The position numbers and the translations under genes were made by a program. DNA of 64,000 nucleotides from Rana temporaria (Eukaryota; Chordata; Amphibia; Anura; Ranidae), in NCBI RefSeq assembly GCF_905171775.1, contig NC_053501.1, forward strand, positions 19,939,254-20,003,253, read 5' to 3'. Under the pieces are notes generated by a model. The model did no database searches. It was not told where the DNA came from and saw only the letters and a list, made by a program, of their open reading frames with translations. Positions 31,041-42,744 of this stretch are shown one piece after another. Numbering within the stretch: the stretch's first letter is position 1; every line of letters starts with the position of its first letter.

Positions 31041-31989
31041 ATATAAAACAAAACATGATAATCAAGCGCACTCCCTGTAGATGTCTAAAATTCACAACAA
31101 ACTAATTTTGATTGGGATAGGAATGGGGGCTAAGGATAATGACAGGAAAAATGAAATAAAAAGTAAATAAAAATAAAAATGAAAATAAAAATAAATATGA
31201 ATATTGTCCAAAAAAGACAGTGCTATAAAGTGAATATCATAGTCCATCAAATGTCCATAGCACTATATCACTATATCGCTATAGCCTTGCTTTAGATGGC
31301 TGCCAGCTGACAGATGAAGTGATCTGTATGAAAGCAAAAAAAGACAAAATGCAGCGCCTTCTAAGCATAGCAAGCTCGTTTAATAGGAATGAAATGTTCA
31401 AAAGCTATAAAAAGCCTACTTACAAACATCAATGGATACAGGCAAAAAAGTGTAGAGATCATCCGCATATGTATCCCGGGGACCGTACGATGTCCTGGAC
31501 AGTATTGTCAATATTATTGTTGTTAGTCGCGAGATTAGGCCCTTCCGTAACCATTGATGTGCCATAGAACGTTTTTGCAGAATACGATCCAATTAGATTA
31601 CATGTGGGGCGGGTCTATGTACTACTTATACTGGTCTCCAGTAAGATGGCCACAGCCCAGCCTGAGGAAGAGACTCGAAAGTCTTGAACGCGTGCACCTC
31701 CCGCATCCGGAAGTGACGACATCTGCAGTCCGCAGTGGATACCTGACCTCAGCCTGCAGGTTCCGAGAGCGTCTCGGTTCCTGCCGCCGCTACTATACAG
31801 AGAGCGACATCTCCACGCCGCCTGCACCAGGACATCGTACGGTCCCCGGGATACATATGCGGATGATCTCTACACTTTTTTGCCTGTATCCATTGATGTT
31901 TGTAAGTAGGCTTTTTATAGCTTTTGAACATTTCATTCCTATTAAACGAGCTTGCTACGCTTAGAAGGCGCTGCATTTTGTCTTTTTTT
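31041..31989. mobile_element. 949-bp insertion with inverted arms, possible Penelope-like relic
   Basis: It is flanked by the 14-bp host word GTATCTCTTTTGTG (31027-31040) and GTATCTCATTTGTG (31990-32003), a duplication with one change of the size left by retroposition. Arms 31333-31498 and 31827-31989 are nearly perfect inverse copies (about 165 bp). Both encode the same open text, so mirror-image small frames appear on the two strands. The loop holds the hammerhead-like core at 31662-31700. I do not see a reverse transcriptase; assignment to Penelope-like elements is tentative. Confidence 0.6.
31662..31700 (+). ncRNA. Hammerhead-ribozyme-like core in the inverted-arm insert
   Basis: CTGAGGA matches the CUGANGA box. 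AGACT-CGAA-AGTCT forms a perfect short stem-loop where stem II belongs. The third box reads TGAACGCG instead of GAAACGCG, so activity is doubtful. Confidence 0.35.
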
Positions 31990-32052
31990 GTATCTCATTT
32001 GTGAATCTGGCCCCATAGTTACTGTGTTACTCATTAGCGCTTTAATAATTTA

Positions 32053-32459
32053 GGCCCGGATTCACATACATCGGCGCATATTTATGCCGGCGTAGCGTAT
32101 CTAATATACGCTACACCGATGCAGCGCAGAGAGGCAAGCACTGGATTCACAAAGCACTCGCTCCCACTATCTCTTTAAGGTACGCTGGGTTTCCTCGGCG
32201 TAAGCCGGCGTAGGTGGAAGTGGGCGTGAGCCATGCTAATGAGGTATGACCCCATGCAAATGATGGGCCAAGCGTCATAGAAGTACTTAAAATGAACGGC
32301 GCATGCGCCGTCCCGTGGCCGCATCCCAGTGCGTATGCTCAGAATCACGTCGAAACAACTGCCTAAGATACGTCGAATCACTGCCTACGACGCAAGCGTA
32401 ACCTACGCCTAGTCATATTCTCGAGATACATCGGCGTAAGTGCTTTGTGAATCCGGGCC
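32053..32459. mobile_element. MITE with GGCCCGGATTCACA ends, TSD TTA
   Basis: TTA at 32050-32052 and 32460-32462 borders perfect inverted ends GGCCCGGATTCACA and TGTGAATCCGGGCC. The 407-bp interior is related to the GGGCCAG family. The same right end appears at 57462. Confidence 0.88.
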
Positions 32460-32576
32460 TTAGTATTTAACTTTGGAGCGCAACACCATCAATTGATTTT
32501 ATACATAATTTTCTGTGGGTAGTGTTTGGCCCTCACATGGCTGCTGATCATTCTAATCTAATAGATCATTCTAATC

Positions 32577-33582
32577 CAGTGGTCTCAAATTACCGGCCCG
32601 CGGGCCATTTGCGGCCCGCGGACCAGTTATAAATGGCCCGAAGGCAGGGCAAAAGTGGGGGGAGCTAAGAGCAAAAAAAAAAAAAAATTTTTTTTTTGTG
32701 AGCTGGCGCCATCTGGTGGTGAGCCGTTGGTATTACAAGTTATTACCACCAGATGTGAGCTGGCGCCATCTGGTGGTGGCCGTTGGTATTACAAGTTAAA
32801 CAGCAATTCTAATGTAATTTTACACTATTTTCACTGCCATCTTCTTCCCTCTAATTAGAACCCCCAAACATTATATATATTTTTTATCCTAACACCCTAG
32901 AGAATAAAATGGCGATCGTTTCAATACTTTCTGTTACGCCGTATTTGCGCAGCGGTCTTACAAGCGCACTTTTTTGGGAAAAAATTACACTTTTTTAAAT
33001 TAAAAAATAAGACAACAGTAAAGTTATCCCCATTTTTTTTAATATTATGAAAGATAATGTTACGCCGAGTAAATTCATACCCAACATGTCACGCTTCAAA
33101 ATTGCGTCCGCTTGTGGGATGCCGACAAACTTTTTTACCCTTTTAAAATCTTCATAGGCGACGTTTAAAAAAATCTACAGGTTGCATGTTTTAAGTTACA
33201 GAGGAGGTCTAGGGCTAGAATTATTGCTCTCGCTCTACCAATCGCGGCAATACCTCACATGTGTGGTTTGAACACCGTTTACATATGCGGGCGCTGCTCG
33301 CGTATGTGTTCGCTTCTGCGCGCAAGCTCATCGGGACGGGGTGCGTTTTCTGGCTCCTAACTTTTTTAGCTGGCTCCTAGATTCCAAGCAAATTTTTCAA
33401 ACCCTGACTTACACCAGTGCTGGTGGTAATAATGCGCTCGCTGACACCAGTGCTGGGGGTTAATAATGTGTTCGCTGACACCAGTACTGTTGTTTTTGAA
33501 GTTTGAAAGTTTGCATGCGGCCCCCCATGGGATATGAAAACTTGTCTTGCGGCCCTCAGGTAATTTGAGTTTGAGACCCCTG
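32577..33582. mobile_element. 1-kb hAT-type element, TSD ttctaatc
   Basis: The ends CAGTGGTCTCAAATTACC and GGTAATTTGAGTTTGAGACCCCTG (one spacer difference) are flanked by ttctaatc at 32569-32576 and 33583-33590. Subterminal GCGGCCCGCGG words are typical of the group. The interior contains a direct duplication (the GTGAGCTGGCGCCATCTGG phrase at 32698 and 32756) and AT-rich text shared with 23735-24000. No intact transposase. Confidence 0.93.
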
Positions 33583-34793
33583 TTCTAATCTAACCCCTTT
33601 AACAACTTCCCTATGTGTTAGCAGGAACAGGTGACAGGTTCTCTTTATAGAAACATTGGGGTCTACAAGACCCCATAATGTCTCCCCTGCCCTCCGCTTC
33701 CTGCCCTCAGTGGGGTTTGACTTTAAAATCCTTTTCAGTGATATTATGGAAATACTTAATTTGTCTGAATTACTTATGGACTGTCCATAAATTGTTGGAT
33801 TGGTTGGCAGCCACAGCCGATGTTCTTATCTCTCCGTCTAGACTAAGAAAAAAGAAGACTTTATTTAAAGATTTTTCCCTTTGCCAGTTTGGAGACATAG
33901 CATGCCAGAATACTGAAATCTTGCATTTCTTAGCAGGGTTATCTGATGTTTTATATAGCCTGATGAATTCCGCTGTGATTTATATATGACATACTATATG
34001 GTGATGTCCCAGCAAGATTTGCTTTGAATTTCATTGCAGTAAATTGTGGGGCCAGCTGTCTTAAAATCAGATTGAAAAGAAAGCAATATTAAAAAAAATG
34101 GTACACAAACATCACTAATAAAGAACCCCTGTCTAAGTAAAAAAAAAAAAAAAGATTTCTCTGTAAAAAAAATATCCTAATAAGCATATATTGATTGGTT
34201 TGTGCAAACGTTCTAGCATCTACAAACTATGGGATATGTTTTTATTATTTTACTAGTAATGGCAGCAATCAGCAACTTATAGCGGGACTGCGATATTGCA
34301 ACGGACAACACAATCTGACACTTCAGTGACGCTGAAACAGTAAATGGTGCTAAAAATATGCACTGTCACTGTACTAATTACACTGGCTGGGAAGGGGTTA
34401 ACATCAGGGGCAATCAAAGGGTTCATTTGGTGCTTGACCAGTGTGTGGGAGGTGCTTTTACTAGAGGAACAGATGGATCCTTGTCCGTGCTTTGCAGAGA
34501 CACAGGATCCATGCCTTCTCTCCTGTCAGAACGGCAATCTGCCTTGTTTACATAGGCGCCGCCACTACTATGCATGTGTAATGTTTGTTGAAACAGCCAC
34601 TTGTAGTCTCCATCAAAAGCCCTTTCACAGGGTCACAACTTGGAAAAACAATTAGGAGACAGAAAAAGATCATTGTCACCCAGGCAAAAAGTGCCTGAAC
34701 AAGGACCTTCATGACATGAACACCAGGTATTAGTTTAAAGAAAACTGCACATTTTAATGTATTGAAAATAAATATATTTAGAAATTATCCTGA
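33583..34793. other. Mostly unassigned; decayed TTAACCACTT-like fragment at 34150-34420
   Basis: Words such as TTGATTGGTTTGTGCAAACG and GGGAAGGGGTTAACATC echo the interior of the TTAACCACTT group. No gene recognised. Confidence 0.4.
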
Positions 34794-35210
34794 TGTAGCA
34801 AACCCCTGAGGGAGCTGCTTTTGTTTGTTCAGTCCGTTACTCTGCCTTTCAACCCCAATGAACTGTCCCAGCCCCTCTGGCACACCTAGCAATGTGATTA
34901 ATGGAATAACTCAGCAGGAATACACAACACAGTTCTTCTTGTAGTTTACTTGAAGAAAAGTAAAATTCAGTCTAACATTAACCAGCCAGGACCTGTGTAA
35001 GTACCCAGGACTTGGTTGAAACATTTTAAAGAAAAACAGTCAGGAACACTAAGCAAACAAAAAAAGCTATAGGTAACAATATGTACAGATTAAATATACT
35101 CCCCAATAACTTTTGGTGCGTGTGGGATGCTGTGGCTAAAGGGGAATCCCAGGCTGGCTTACGATACCTCTAGTACACACCCAGTGAAATTATCTCAATA
35201 CCTGTGATGT

Positions 35211-36024
35211 CTGGGAAAAGTCCGGGACCAGATGGGTTCACCATCAAATATTATAAAAAATTTCAGAGCCAACTGATCCCGAGACTATGTGATTACTTTA
35301 ACCAAATAGGGGAAGAAGAGGAAATGCGACACAAATCTTTAATGGCCCATATCACTATAATACCAAAATCTGGGAAAGATAAGACATTATGTTCTAGTTA
35401 TAGGCCTATAGCATTATTAAATGTTGACACAAAACTATACGCAAAAATTCTAGCCACTCGACTAAAGGACCTAATGCCAGATTAGGTTGATCCAGATCAG
35501 ACCGGGTTTATACCCGGAAGAGAAGGTAGAGATACTAGTCTAAAAACTATATTACTACTACAGGGAAATAAGAGCATAAAATCCCCAGTCCTACTCCTGT
35601 CAATAGATGCCGAGAAAGCATTTGACAGGGTAGACTGGGGATTTATGATGGACACGCTCCAACATCTGGGAATGGGTCCTAAAATTAGACACTGGATACA
35701 AAATTTGTACAGCAGATCAACGGCAATTGGCAAGGTTAATGGTAAAATGTCATCGTCCTTTGAAATACATAATGGGACTAGACAAGGGTGCCCGCTCTCG
35801 CCACTTCTATATGTACTAACGCTGGAACCTTTTTTGGCAACTTTGCGAAACAATCCAAAAATAGAGGGGGCGAGAATAGGCGAAGAAGAATACAAGATAG
35901 CGGCATACGCTGACGATATCTTAATGTATATAACTAACCCAAGGGTGACCCTGCCAAATATAGCTAAGGAAATAAAAAAGTACGGAGAACTTTCGAATTT
36001 CAAAATAAATCCTATAAAAACAGA
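35211..36024 (+). pseudogene. L1 reverse transcriptase fragment (part 1)
   Basis: Translation gives the L1-type RT motifs KSPGPDGF, SYRPIALLNVD, SIDAEKAFDRVDW, GTRQGCPLSPLLYVL and AAYADDILMYI (YADD at 35906-35917). A stop at 35483-35485 (after LKDLMPD) breaks the frame. The endonuclease and the first RT block are missing through 5' truncation. An apparent start Met at 35204 lies in the target duplication, not in L1. By the GKSPGPDG and C-terminal motifs it belongs to the L1/Tx1 group. Confidence 0.92.
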
Positions 36025-36748
36025 GGGCCAGATTCACAAAAGAGATACGACGGCGTATCTCCTGATACGCCGTCGTATCTCTGAGATCCGCCCATCGTAA
36101 CTATGCGCCTGATTCATAGAATCAGGTTACGCATAGATCTCACAAAGATCCGACAGATGTAATTGACTTACACCGTCGGATCTTAGGCTGCAATTCTAGG
36201 CCGGCCGCTAGGTGGAGATTCCATAGCGGTCGGCGTAGAATATGCAAATGACTAGTTACGCCGATTCACGAACGTACGCTTTGCCCGTCGCTCTAAATTT
36301 ACGTTGTTTCCGTCGAGATACGCGGCGTAAAACTAAGGCTGCCCTCTAGGTGGTCTAGCCAATGTTAAGTATGGCCATCGTTCCCGTGTCGAAATTTGAA
36401 ATTTCACGTCGTTTGCGTAAGTCGTCCGTGAATGGCGCTGGACGCCATTTACGTTAACGTCGAAACCAATGACGTCCTTGCGACGTCATTTAGCGCGATG
36501 CACGTCAGGTAATTTTACGGACGGAGCATGCGCAGTACGTTCGGCGTGAGAACGCGCCTAATTTAAATGGTGCCCGCCCCATTTGAATTAGGCGGGCTTG
36601 CGCCGGGTGGATTTACGCTACGCCGCCGCAAGTTTACAGGCAAGTGCTTTGTGAATCAAGCACTTACGCTGTAAACTTGCGGCAGGGTAACGTAAATGGG
36701 ATACGTTACGCCGCCGCAGCGTAGCCGGATTCTATGTGAATCTGGCCC
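36025..36748. mobile_element. GGGCCAG-family MITE inside L1, TSD aga
   Basis: A complete 724-bp copy with perfect ends GGGCCAGATTCACA and TGTGAATCTGGCCC and the 3-bp duplication aga (36022-36024 and 36749-36751). The L1 text continues on both sides, so the borders are exact. A good reference copy of the family. Confidence 0.95.
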
Positions 36749-38300
36749 AGAAATTCTAAATATAGGAGTGGAGAAAAAAGAAGAACTTGCGTTGCAAAAA
36801 CAATATTCATACACGTGGGTGAGAGGAGAGCTAACTTATCTGGGGGTTAAATTGACATCTACAGTAGATGGTCTGTATCTTGCTAACTTTATCCCTCTGC
36901 TAAATGAGATAAAAACAGATATAAAAAAGAATATAACAAGATGACTTTCATGGCTAGGAAGGATAAACGCTTTTAAGATGGCTACCCTCTCAAAAATAAC
37001 ATATAAATTCCAGATGTTACCCATAGACATCCCACAGAGTTTCTTCAAGACTATTAAAACAATGCTGATAAAATATATATGGAAAAACAAAAAACCAAGA
37101 GTAAACTTTGCAACATTAACATGAGGAAAAAACGCGGAGAACTAGCAGCGCCGGATATGAAGAGATATTACAAAGCCACGATCATTGCACGAATGGTAGA
37201 ATGGGGAAATAAACACAAAGAGAAGGAAAAAAATGGATTTGAATGGAAAATATCATAAGTAAAACAGCACTTCACAAAAATGTATGGATACCACGAAAGT
37301 ATAGAGTGTTGGACGTAGACACGCACGGACTAACAAAGAACGTCTTCAAAGTATGGGACTTAATACACAGACAGAATAAATGGATCTATAACTCACCTTT
37401 AATTTCACTCACGGAAACAACATTTTTTATACCGGGGAAAGGGACACGGCTGGGAAATAAAATGGGGGCTGCACAAATAAAGGACATCATAGAACAGGGA
37501 AAGATAAAAACACTCTTGGAGATAAAAGAAAAAAACAGGTGGGATATCAACTATTGGTAATACCTACAACTAAAACATCTGATAAACTCAATACCCACAC
37601 CTATAAGAGATGAAAAGAAATTAACTGCACTAGAAAAATTATGCTCCACGCAAACCCCAGTAAAACATGTGATATCAAGAGTATATCAAATTCTGACAGA
37701 ATCAGAGCTACAAGGAAAACCTTATTTTATAGAGAAATGGGAAAAAGAAATAAGCAAGAAATTTAAGGATCAACAAGTTGAAAGAATAATAGCATCCGTA
37801 CATAACACCGCAACTGATATGAATACAATTGAAATGAACTACAAATGTATTTCGAGATGGCATAGGACAGCCGAAGCGATCCATAAATTTAATAAAGATA
37901 AAACCCCATTGTGTTGGAGAGAATGTGGACAGATTGGAACAACTACACATATATGGTGGGACTGTCCAAAGATAAAGGAATATTGGCAGGAAATTCGGGA
38001 TTATGTGGAAGTAATAACTGGAGAAAAGATAGCTAATAGCATACAAGCCTGTGTGTTCCGTGAATCAAAAGAATCAAACACAAGATATAGGAAAACATTA
38101 ATCCCACCATTAATAAACGCCGCAAAAGGACTGATACCAAAAAAATGGCTAAGTACAAAAAAACAGACATAATAGAATGGTTTGAAAGAGTGGAAAACTA
38201 TAACAAAATGGAATATCTATGTAGCAGTGACGCGGGCCAACTTAATAAACATAATAAAAAATGGAGACAATGGAAGGACTTTAAATCATTGGAGGAATAC
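36749..38300 (+). pseudogene. L1 ORF2 C-terminal part (part 2)
   Basis: It continues after the MITE: YSYTWVRGELTYLGVKLT (thumb region), FPLLNEIK-like text, then stops and frameshifts near 36942, 37122 and 37256. An open stretch at 37669-38172 follows with the C-terminal zinc-knuckle-like pattern C-x3-C-x7-H-x4-C in CWRECGQIGTTTHIWWDC. This pattern marks the end of L1-type ORF2 proteins. Non-functional. Confidence 0.88.
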
Positions 38301-38633
38301 TTGGGAAAAATAATAGAGGAATAGAGAGGAACGAACAAACCATTAGGGGACCAGGGAGGGAGGGTAAGGTCTATAATAAATTTGATAATGTAAACTGATA
38401 GTAATAAGAAAAGAGAGAAGGGAAGAAAAAGAAGAGAGGAAACGGGAAAGGGAAAAAAAAAGGGGGAAAAAAAATAAAAAAAGTGAATGAAGTAAAAGAT
38501 AAATATATAAAACAGTAAATAGATAACCACAAATGCAAAACCAAAGAAGAGACAATATTTATGAATAAATGAAATCATGAGCAAGTCTCTTGCTGTGGTT
38601 GAGTCGTGACGTGGTTACAAAAAGAAAAAAAAC
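38301..38633 (+). other. L1 3' untranslated region and A-rich tail
   Basis: Purine-rich text (AAGAGAGAAGGG and similar) ends in an A-rich tail immediately before the target duplication. Confidence 0.75.
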
Positions 38634-39259
38634 ATACCTGTGATGTGTTCCCTTTAAGAGCAACAGCGGTAATGTCCTGGAGGCAAAGCTTTGTGTTTTA
38701 TTATCTTCACCGGCAATGTAGGAGCTCTGTGGACAATATTTGGATGTGGTATTCTATGAAAAGCATTAAAGGTTCCTGGGCAAAGCACCCTCACCAAATC
38801 CTGTACACTGTCAGCGGTCTTCCCCTGAGCAATTGATCGATCTTAGATGCAGGTGTGTCGCAGTGGCATTCAGTCCTTGAGCTGTTGCAGGGTGTCCTTT
38901 AGCATGGAATGTCTGTTCCTCTGGACTGGAGCTGCATGAACAATCTGTTCCTCTGGGCTGGAGTTGCAGGCTGTGTGCCCCTTGGTAGGCCACGATTCCA
39001 CACACACATAGACTGCAGGAGATGCTCTCCTGATGGGGTGCATGCACAAAGAGGCTCTGGTATAGTTCCTCTGGCTTTTTATCTCCTCCCCTATAGTCCT
39101 TTGCTGCTGCCTGATGATTGGCTCAGGCTCTTCCAATAGGGAGTTTACAGACAACTTCCAATAGCAGTTCTGTGTGTTTATGTGAAGAGAGAAAGGGGGG
39201 GGGGGGGCAGACAGCTGTCCCCTAATAGATTAGATCGGCCTGGAGAAGTACCTGCTACA

Positions 39260-40437
39260 CTAATGTATTAAAGAAATTTGATTTTAGTGATTAGACATGT
39301 GCAATTTGTTTCATTTTGATTCGCTTTTTGGGCAAAACTTAATTTGAAGAGATTCGGATGTATCCGAAGTTTCCGAATGGACATAGAAATGTATGGAAAC
39401 AAATCTGAAAAAGTTATAATTACAAATAACTAATAACAAATGCATTCATTCATTTCATATGGATGATGTCACATTTTTTGATTCATTCAATAATAGGAAT
39501 GATCCAAATTCAATGTGAATAGCTGGCTGTTAATGAGCGAGCAGCCGCTGCGTCCCTAACAACCATTACTCATCTGCTTTCAGCGGGATTCCCTGATAAC
39601 AACAGAATGTAAGCAAAAGAAATGTCGGTTAAAAATGCACCCCCCAAAATTCATACGCAAATTATAATTTTTTTTAAATGGCATGGGGTCCCCCAAAATT
39701 CATACCAGACTCTTATCCAAGCATCTAGCCCATCAGGCCAGGGAAGGGGTGGGTGGGACAAACGCCCCCCCCCTCCCCTCCTGAACTATACTAGTCCACA
39801 TGCCATGGATGCTTTGTGGGAGGGGGGTTCTCTCGTTCCACCCCTTTTCCTGGCTTGACGGGCTGCATGCTCAGATAAGGGAAAAGACAGATTTGTTGCG
39901 CTAATAAAAGATAAAAATAATAAAGTATGAAAAAGCTGCTAACACAATATTGTTGGGTGCAATAAACAAAATAGGGGGTAGGTAAGGTGAGGTAAGGTGT
40001 AGCGCTAATAGTTGGTAATTATAAGCAAAAGTTCATGTAAACAAATTCAGTATAGTGAGGCCCCTTTCACACTGACACGTTTTTCAGGCGGTTCAGCGCT
40101 AAAAATAGCGCTGCTATACCGCCTGAAAAAATCGTGCCCTGCAGTCTTCAATATGAAAGCCCAAAGGCTTTCACACTGAAGTGGTGTGCTAGCAGGACCA
40201 CTCCAAAAGTCCTGCCAGCCGCATCTTTGGAGCGGTATAGGAGCGGGGTGTTTAATCACATCCAGTGACACGCCACGCCAAGGGGCAGGGCCGAGTGATA
40301 CAGTGAGTGGCTTTGGCCGCTCGCTGTATCACAGGCAGTGGCGTATCTAGGGTATGGCAGCTATGGGAATTGCCATGGGCACCATATGAAGGGGGCGCTG
40401 ATGAGTGGCTGGGCAGCAAGGCACTTACCAGGGTCTA
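39260..40437. other. hAT-like and MITE fragments
   Basis: TAGACATGTGCAATTTG at 39292 starts a hAT-like fragment related to 3438 and 27238. At 40058-40266 there is a fragment with CCCCTTTCACACTGACACG, like 24252. No gene. Confidence 0.45.
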
Positions 40438-40841
40438 AGGCCCTGTACACACGATCAGTCCATCCGATGAAAACCGACTGAAGGCTGATCGTCTGATGGT
40501 CTGATGGTCTGATGTGCCTACACACCATCAGTTCAAAATCCGATCGAGTCCAACGCAGTGACGTAAAACACAACGACGTGCAGAGAAAAATTAAGTTCAA
40601 TGCTTCCAAGCATGCGTCGACTTGATTCTGAGCATGCGCGGGTTTGGAACCGATGCTTTTGCGTACTAACCATCGGTTTGGACCGATCGGTTAGGCGTCC
40701 ATCGGATCAATTTTAAAGCAAGTTCTCAATTTTGCGACTGAAGGATGACGGACTGATGGGGCCTACACACGGTCGGTTTGGACCGATGAAACTGAACTTC
40801 ATCTGTTTTCATCGGTTTGGTCCGACCGTGTGTACGAGGCC
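40438..40841. mobile_element. PIF/Harbinger-like MITE (CTGTACACACGATC end)
   Basis: The ends AGGCCCTGTACACACG and CGTGTGTACGAGGCC are inverted repeats of the family. Internal GATGAAAACC and CATCGGTTTGGACCGATG palindromes are present. The flanking triplets differ, so the duplication is decayed. Confidence 0.7.
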
Positions 40842-41159
40842 TGAGGGTCTCTTCTTCCCTCCTCCCGAGCATAGGTAGGATCTCCTTTTCAGCACCTTTG
40901 CTAATGGACAATGGCAGCGCTATCCCTGCTGTGTTCAGCCACAGCCCTCCCCTGTTCTCCCAGGCTCTCCCATTCCATCTGGTCGGATTGGCAGCGCACA
41001 AAGAAGACAGAGGAACATCAGTTTCTCCCTCTCCTCTGTGAAAACTGGGGCCTTAAGTGATGAAGATTTCATCACTTCCAGTATTGGTTCTGCATTTACC
41101 TGGCCTTGGAGGGCAGAGGAGGGAACAGGGGTCTAATAAACCCCAGATTTCTCCATAAA

Positions 41160-41422
41160 GAGGTTAGTGTGAGCTCATATGTGTTTCTAACTGTAGGGGG
41201 GCGGGGCTGGACGTGTGACATCAGTGATCGTCTTTCCCTATATCAGGGAAGAGACGATCACTGACACTGCCACAATGAAGAATGGGGAAGGTGTGTTTAC
41301 ACACACTTCTCCCCGTTCTTCAGCTCCAGCGCTCGCGACCCCACAGCTGGGCCTAAAGAGACAGGTAGGTCATTATGCCCAGCCGTGCCATTCTGCCGAC
41401 GTATATCGGCGCTCTCTACGTT
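41160..41422 (+). mobile_element. TTAACCACTT-family interior fragment
   Basis: Shares the GACGATCACTGAC and CCGTTCTTCAGCTCC words and the terminal GTGCCATTCTGCCGACGTAT phrase with 17330-17640. Ends are missing. Confidence 0.6.
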
Positions 41423-41690
41423 GCAGATAGAGAAAGGAGCTGTGTGTTAGTGGGCGTCCTGACTCTCCTGTAGTCCAAGGGAGGGGGCGAGCACGACACT
41501 CCACACCAGGGAGAAAGCTTTGCATTACTGTGTGGAGTTACAGACAGAAGAACAGGAAGTGAGGATGTCTCAGAAGAAATAAGGACATTTAAAAGCAAAA
41601 TGGAAGGATGAGGTAAGTGAAGGAGGACTGCACTAAGGTAAAGGAAGCTATTTAGGATTTTTTTTTTTTTTACCTTTACAACCCCTTTAA
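41423..41690. mobile_element. Fragment of TTAAAGGGGTTGTAAAGG family, inverted
   Basis: It ends TACCTTTACAACCCC before TTAA 41687-41690 and mirrors 12883-13035, including the AGTGAAGGAGGACTGCAC word. Confidence 0.7.
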
Positions 41691-42744
41691 AGGGAACACA
41701 GAGCAGCATTTTCCCCAGGAAAGTTATTTCAGGCCATCAGTCACGCTGTATTTATTTCTTTCCAACAATACATACAGTAGCTTTAGGTTAACCTTTAAAT
41801 ATGTAAGCCCACTTTAGTTGATGGCTATTAGGCAGAGAAAGTAATTTTGCTTGTTGACAACAAAACACATTATCTAGCGTACAAATCATATCACCTCTCT
41901 GCAAGTAATTCACAGCCTATAGCCTTATAAAACAATATATTCTGTACCGCTGAGTGAAAATCTACAAGCTTCTCGTGATTTAAAAGACCTTTCAAGTTAC
42001 ATGCCTTCTGCTCAAAAACAAAAAAATATATAATTCTTTTCATTTCATTTTTTTTATGTCTTCTCAAGTGACCTGCAGCTTATTTATCATTTGAAAAGCA
42101 TTCGCACAGCGCCTCGGCTATTCTGTAAACTGGTGTGTGGGAGAAAGTAATGCCCTCATTGTAAACAGAGAAATGATTTTGTGCGGCTCAGCTAGACGGG
42201 CGGAATCTCTAGGTGTCTCACGTACTACGGTATTAGCGGCTGACACCGGGGGTGACCGCTGTGAAAACCAAGTGCGCGATCCCTATTTAGATTCCCAAGC
42301 ACCGCGTGAGTCACAAAGTCAGCCGAAAGAAGTTAGGTTAAATTGGGTGCCGTCCTGAATGAAGACGAACATTTTTTCCATTTGAAAAAATGATGATGAC
42401 CTCACGCTGTGTATCGGAATATGTGAAACAACAGAGCATTTCAAAGTATATCATTAAATGCCCTGTTATTTTTGTTTGCTTTTTTTTTTTAACCACTTGC
42501 CACCTGCGCACAGTACATTTCCTGCAGGCGGACGGCAGCTACTGTACAGGCTAGGCAACGTACCTGTACCGCGACACCTGTTTTCGGGGGTTTCAGGCAC
42601 TGCTGACCTGTGCTGTGATTGGACACAGCATGAGTTTGTCAGCCAATGGCTATGGCCATATACCTGCTGATCAGCTGTGGTCAATCACAGAACTCTGTGC
42701 ACAGTGATATGGCTGTTTCTTCTGCTTGAATTAGGTGGAACATA
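41691..42744. other. No gene; unassigned sequence
   Basis: The part 41700-42430 has no repeat signature that I recognise and is a candidate for unique sequence. 42491-42740 contains a TTAACCACTTGCCACC-type start (TTAA at 42490) that soon diverges. Confidence 0.4.

Larger units (their letters stand above)
30362..32013. mobile_element. GGGCCAG-family MITE split by a retroposed insert
   Basis: The ends are GGGCCAGATTCACG and GTGAATCTGGCCC, flanked by cata (30358-30361 and 32014-32017). The family text breaks at 31040 and resumes at 31990, after the insert described next. Confidence 0.88.
35211..38633 (+). mobile_element. 5'-truncated L1-type LINE with visible target duplication
   Basis: The word ATACCTGTGATGT at 35198-35210 recurs at 38634-38646 directly after an A-rich tail (GTTACAAAAAGAAAAAAAAC). 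This marks target-primed insertion of a copy truncated within the reverse transcriptase gene. A GGGCCAG MITE was inserted into it later (36025-36748). Confidence 0.93.
34794..39259 (+). mobile_element. Possible solo LTR interrupted by L1
   Basis: TGTAGCA at 34794 and TGCTACA ending at 39259 are inverted tips of the TG...CA kind. With the L1 and one copy of its duplication removed, the interval is about 1.0 kb, a plausible LTR length. The 5-bp flanks do not match and I see no internal retroviral genes or tRNA primer site, so this is weak. Confidence 0.3.

Noticed and set aside
31319..31976. Mirror-image proteins on opposite strands as a gene pair
   Set aside because: They are the two arms of one inverted repeat, so both strands must read alike; no independent evidence of coding.
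35204..35485. 93-codon ORF as an L1 protein start
   Set aside because: The Met lies in the target-site duplication, outside the L1 sequence; L1 itself is truncated there.
34794..39259. Complete LTR retrotransposon or endogenous retrovirus
   Set aside because: Only L1-type coding is present between the TG and CA tips; no gag, protease, integrase or second LTR is visible, so at most a solo LTR.
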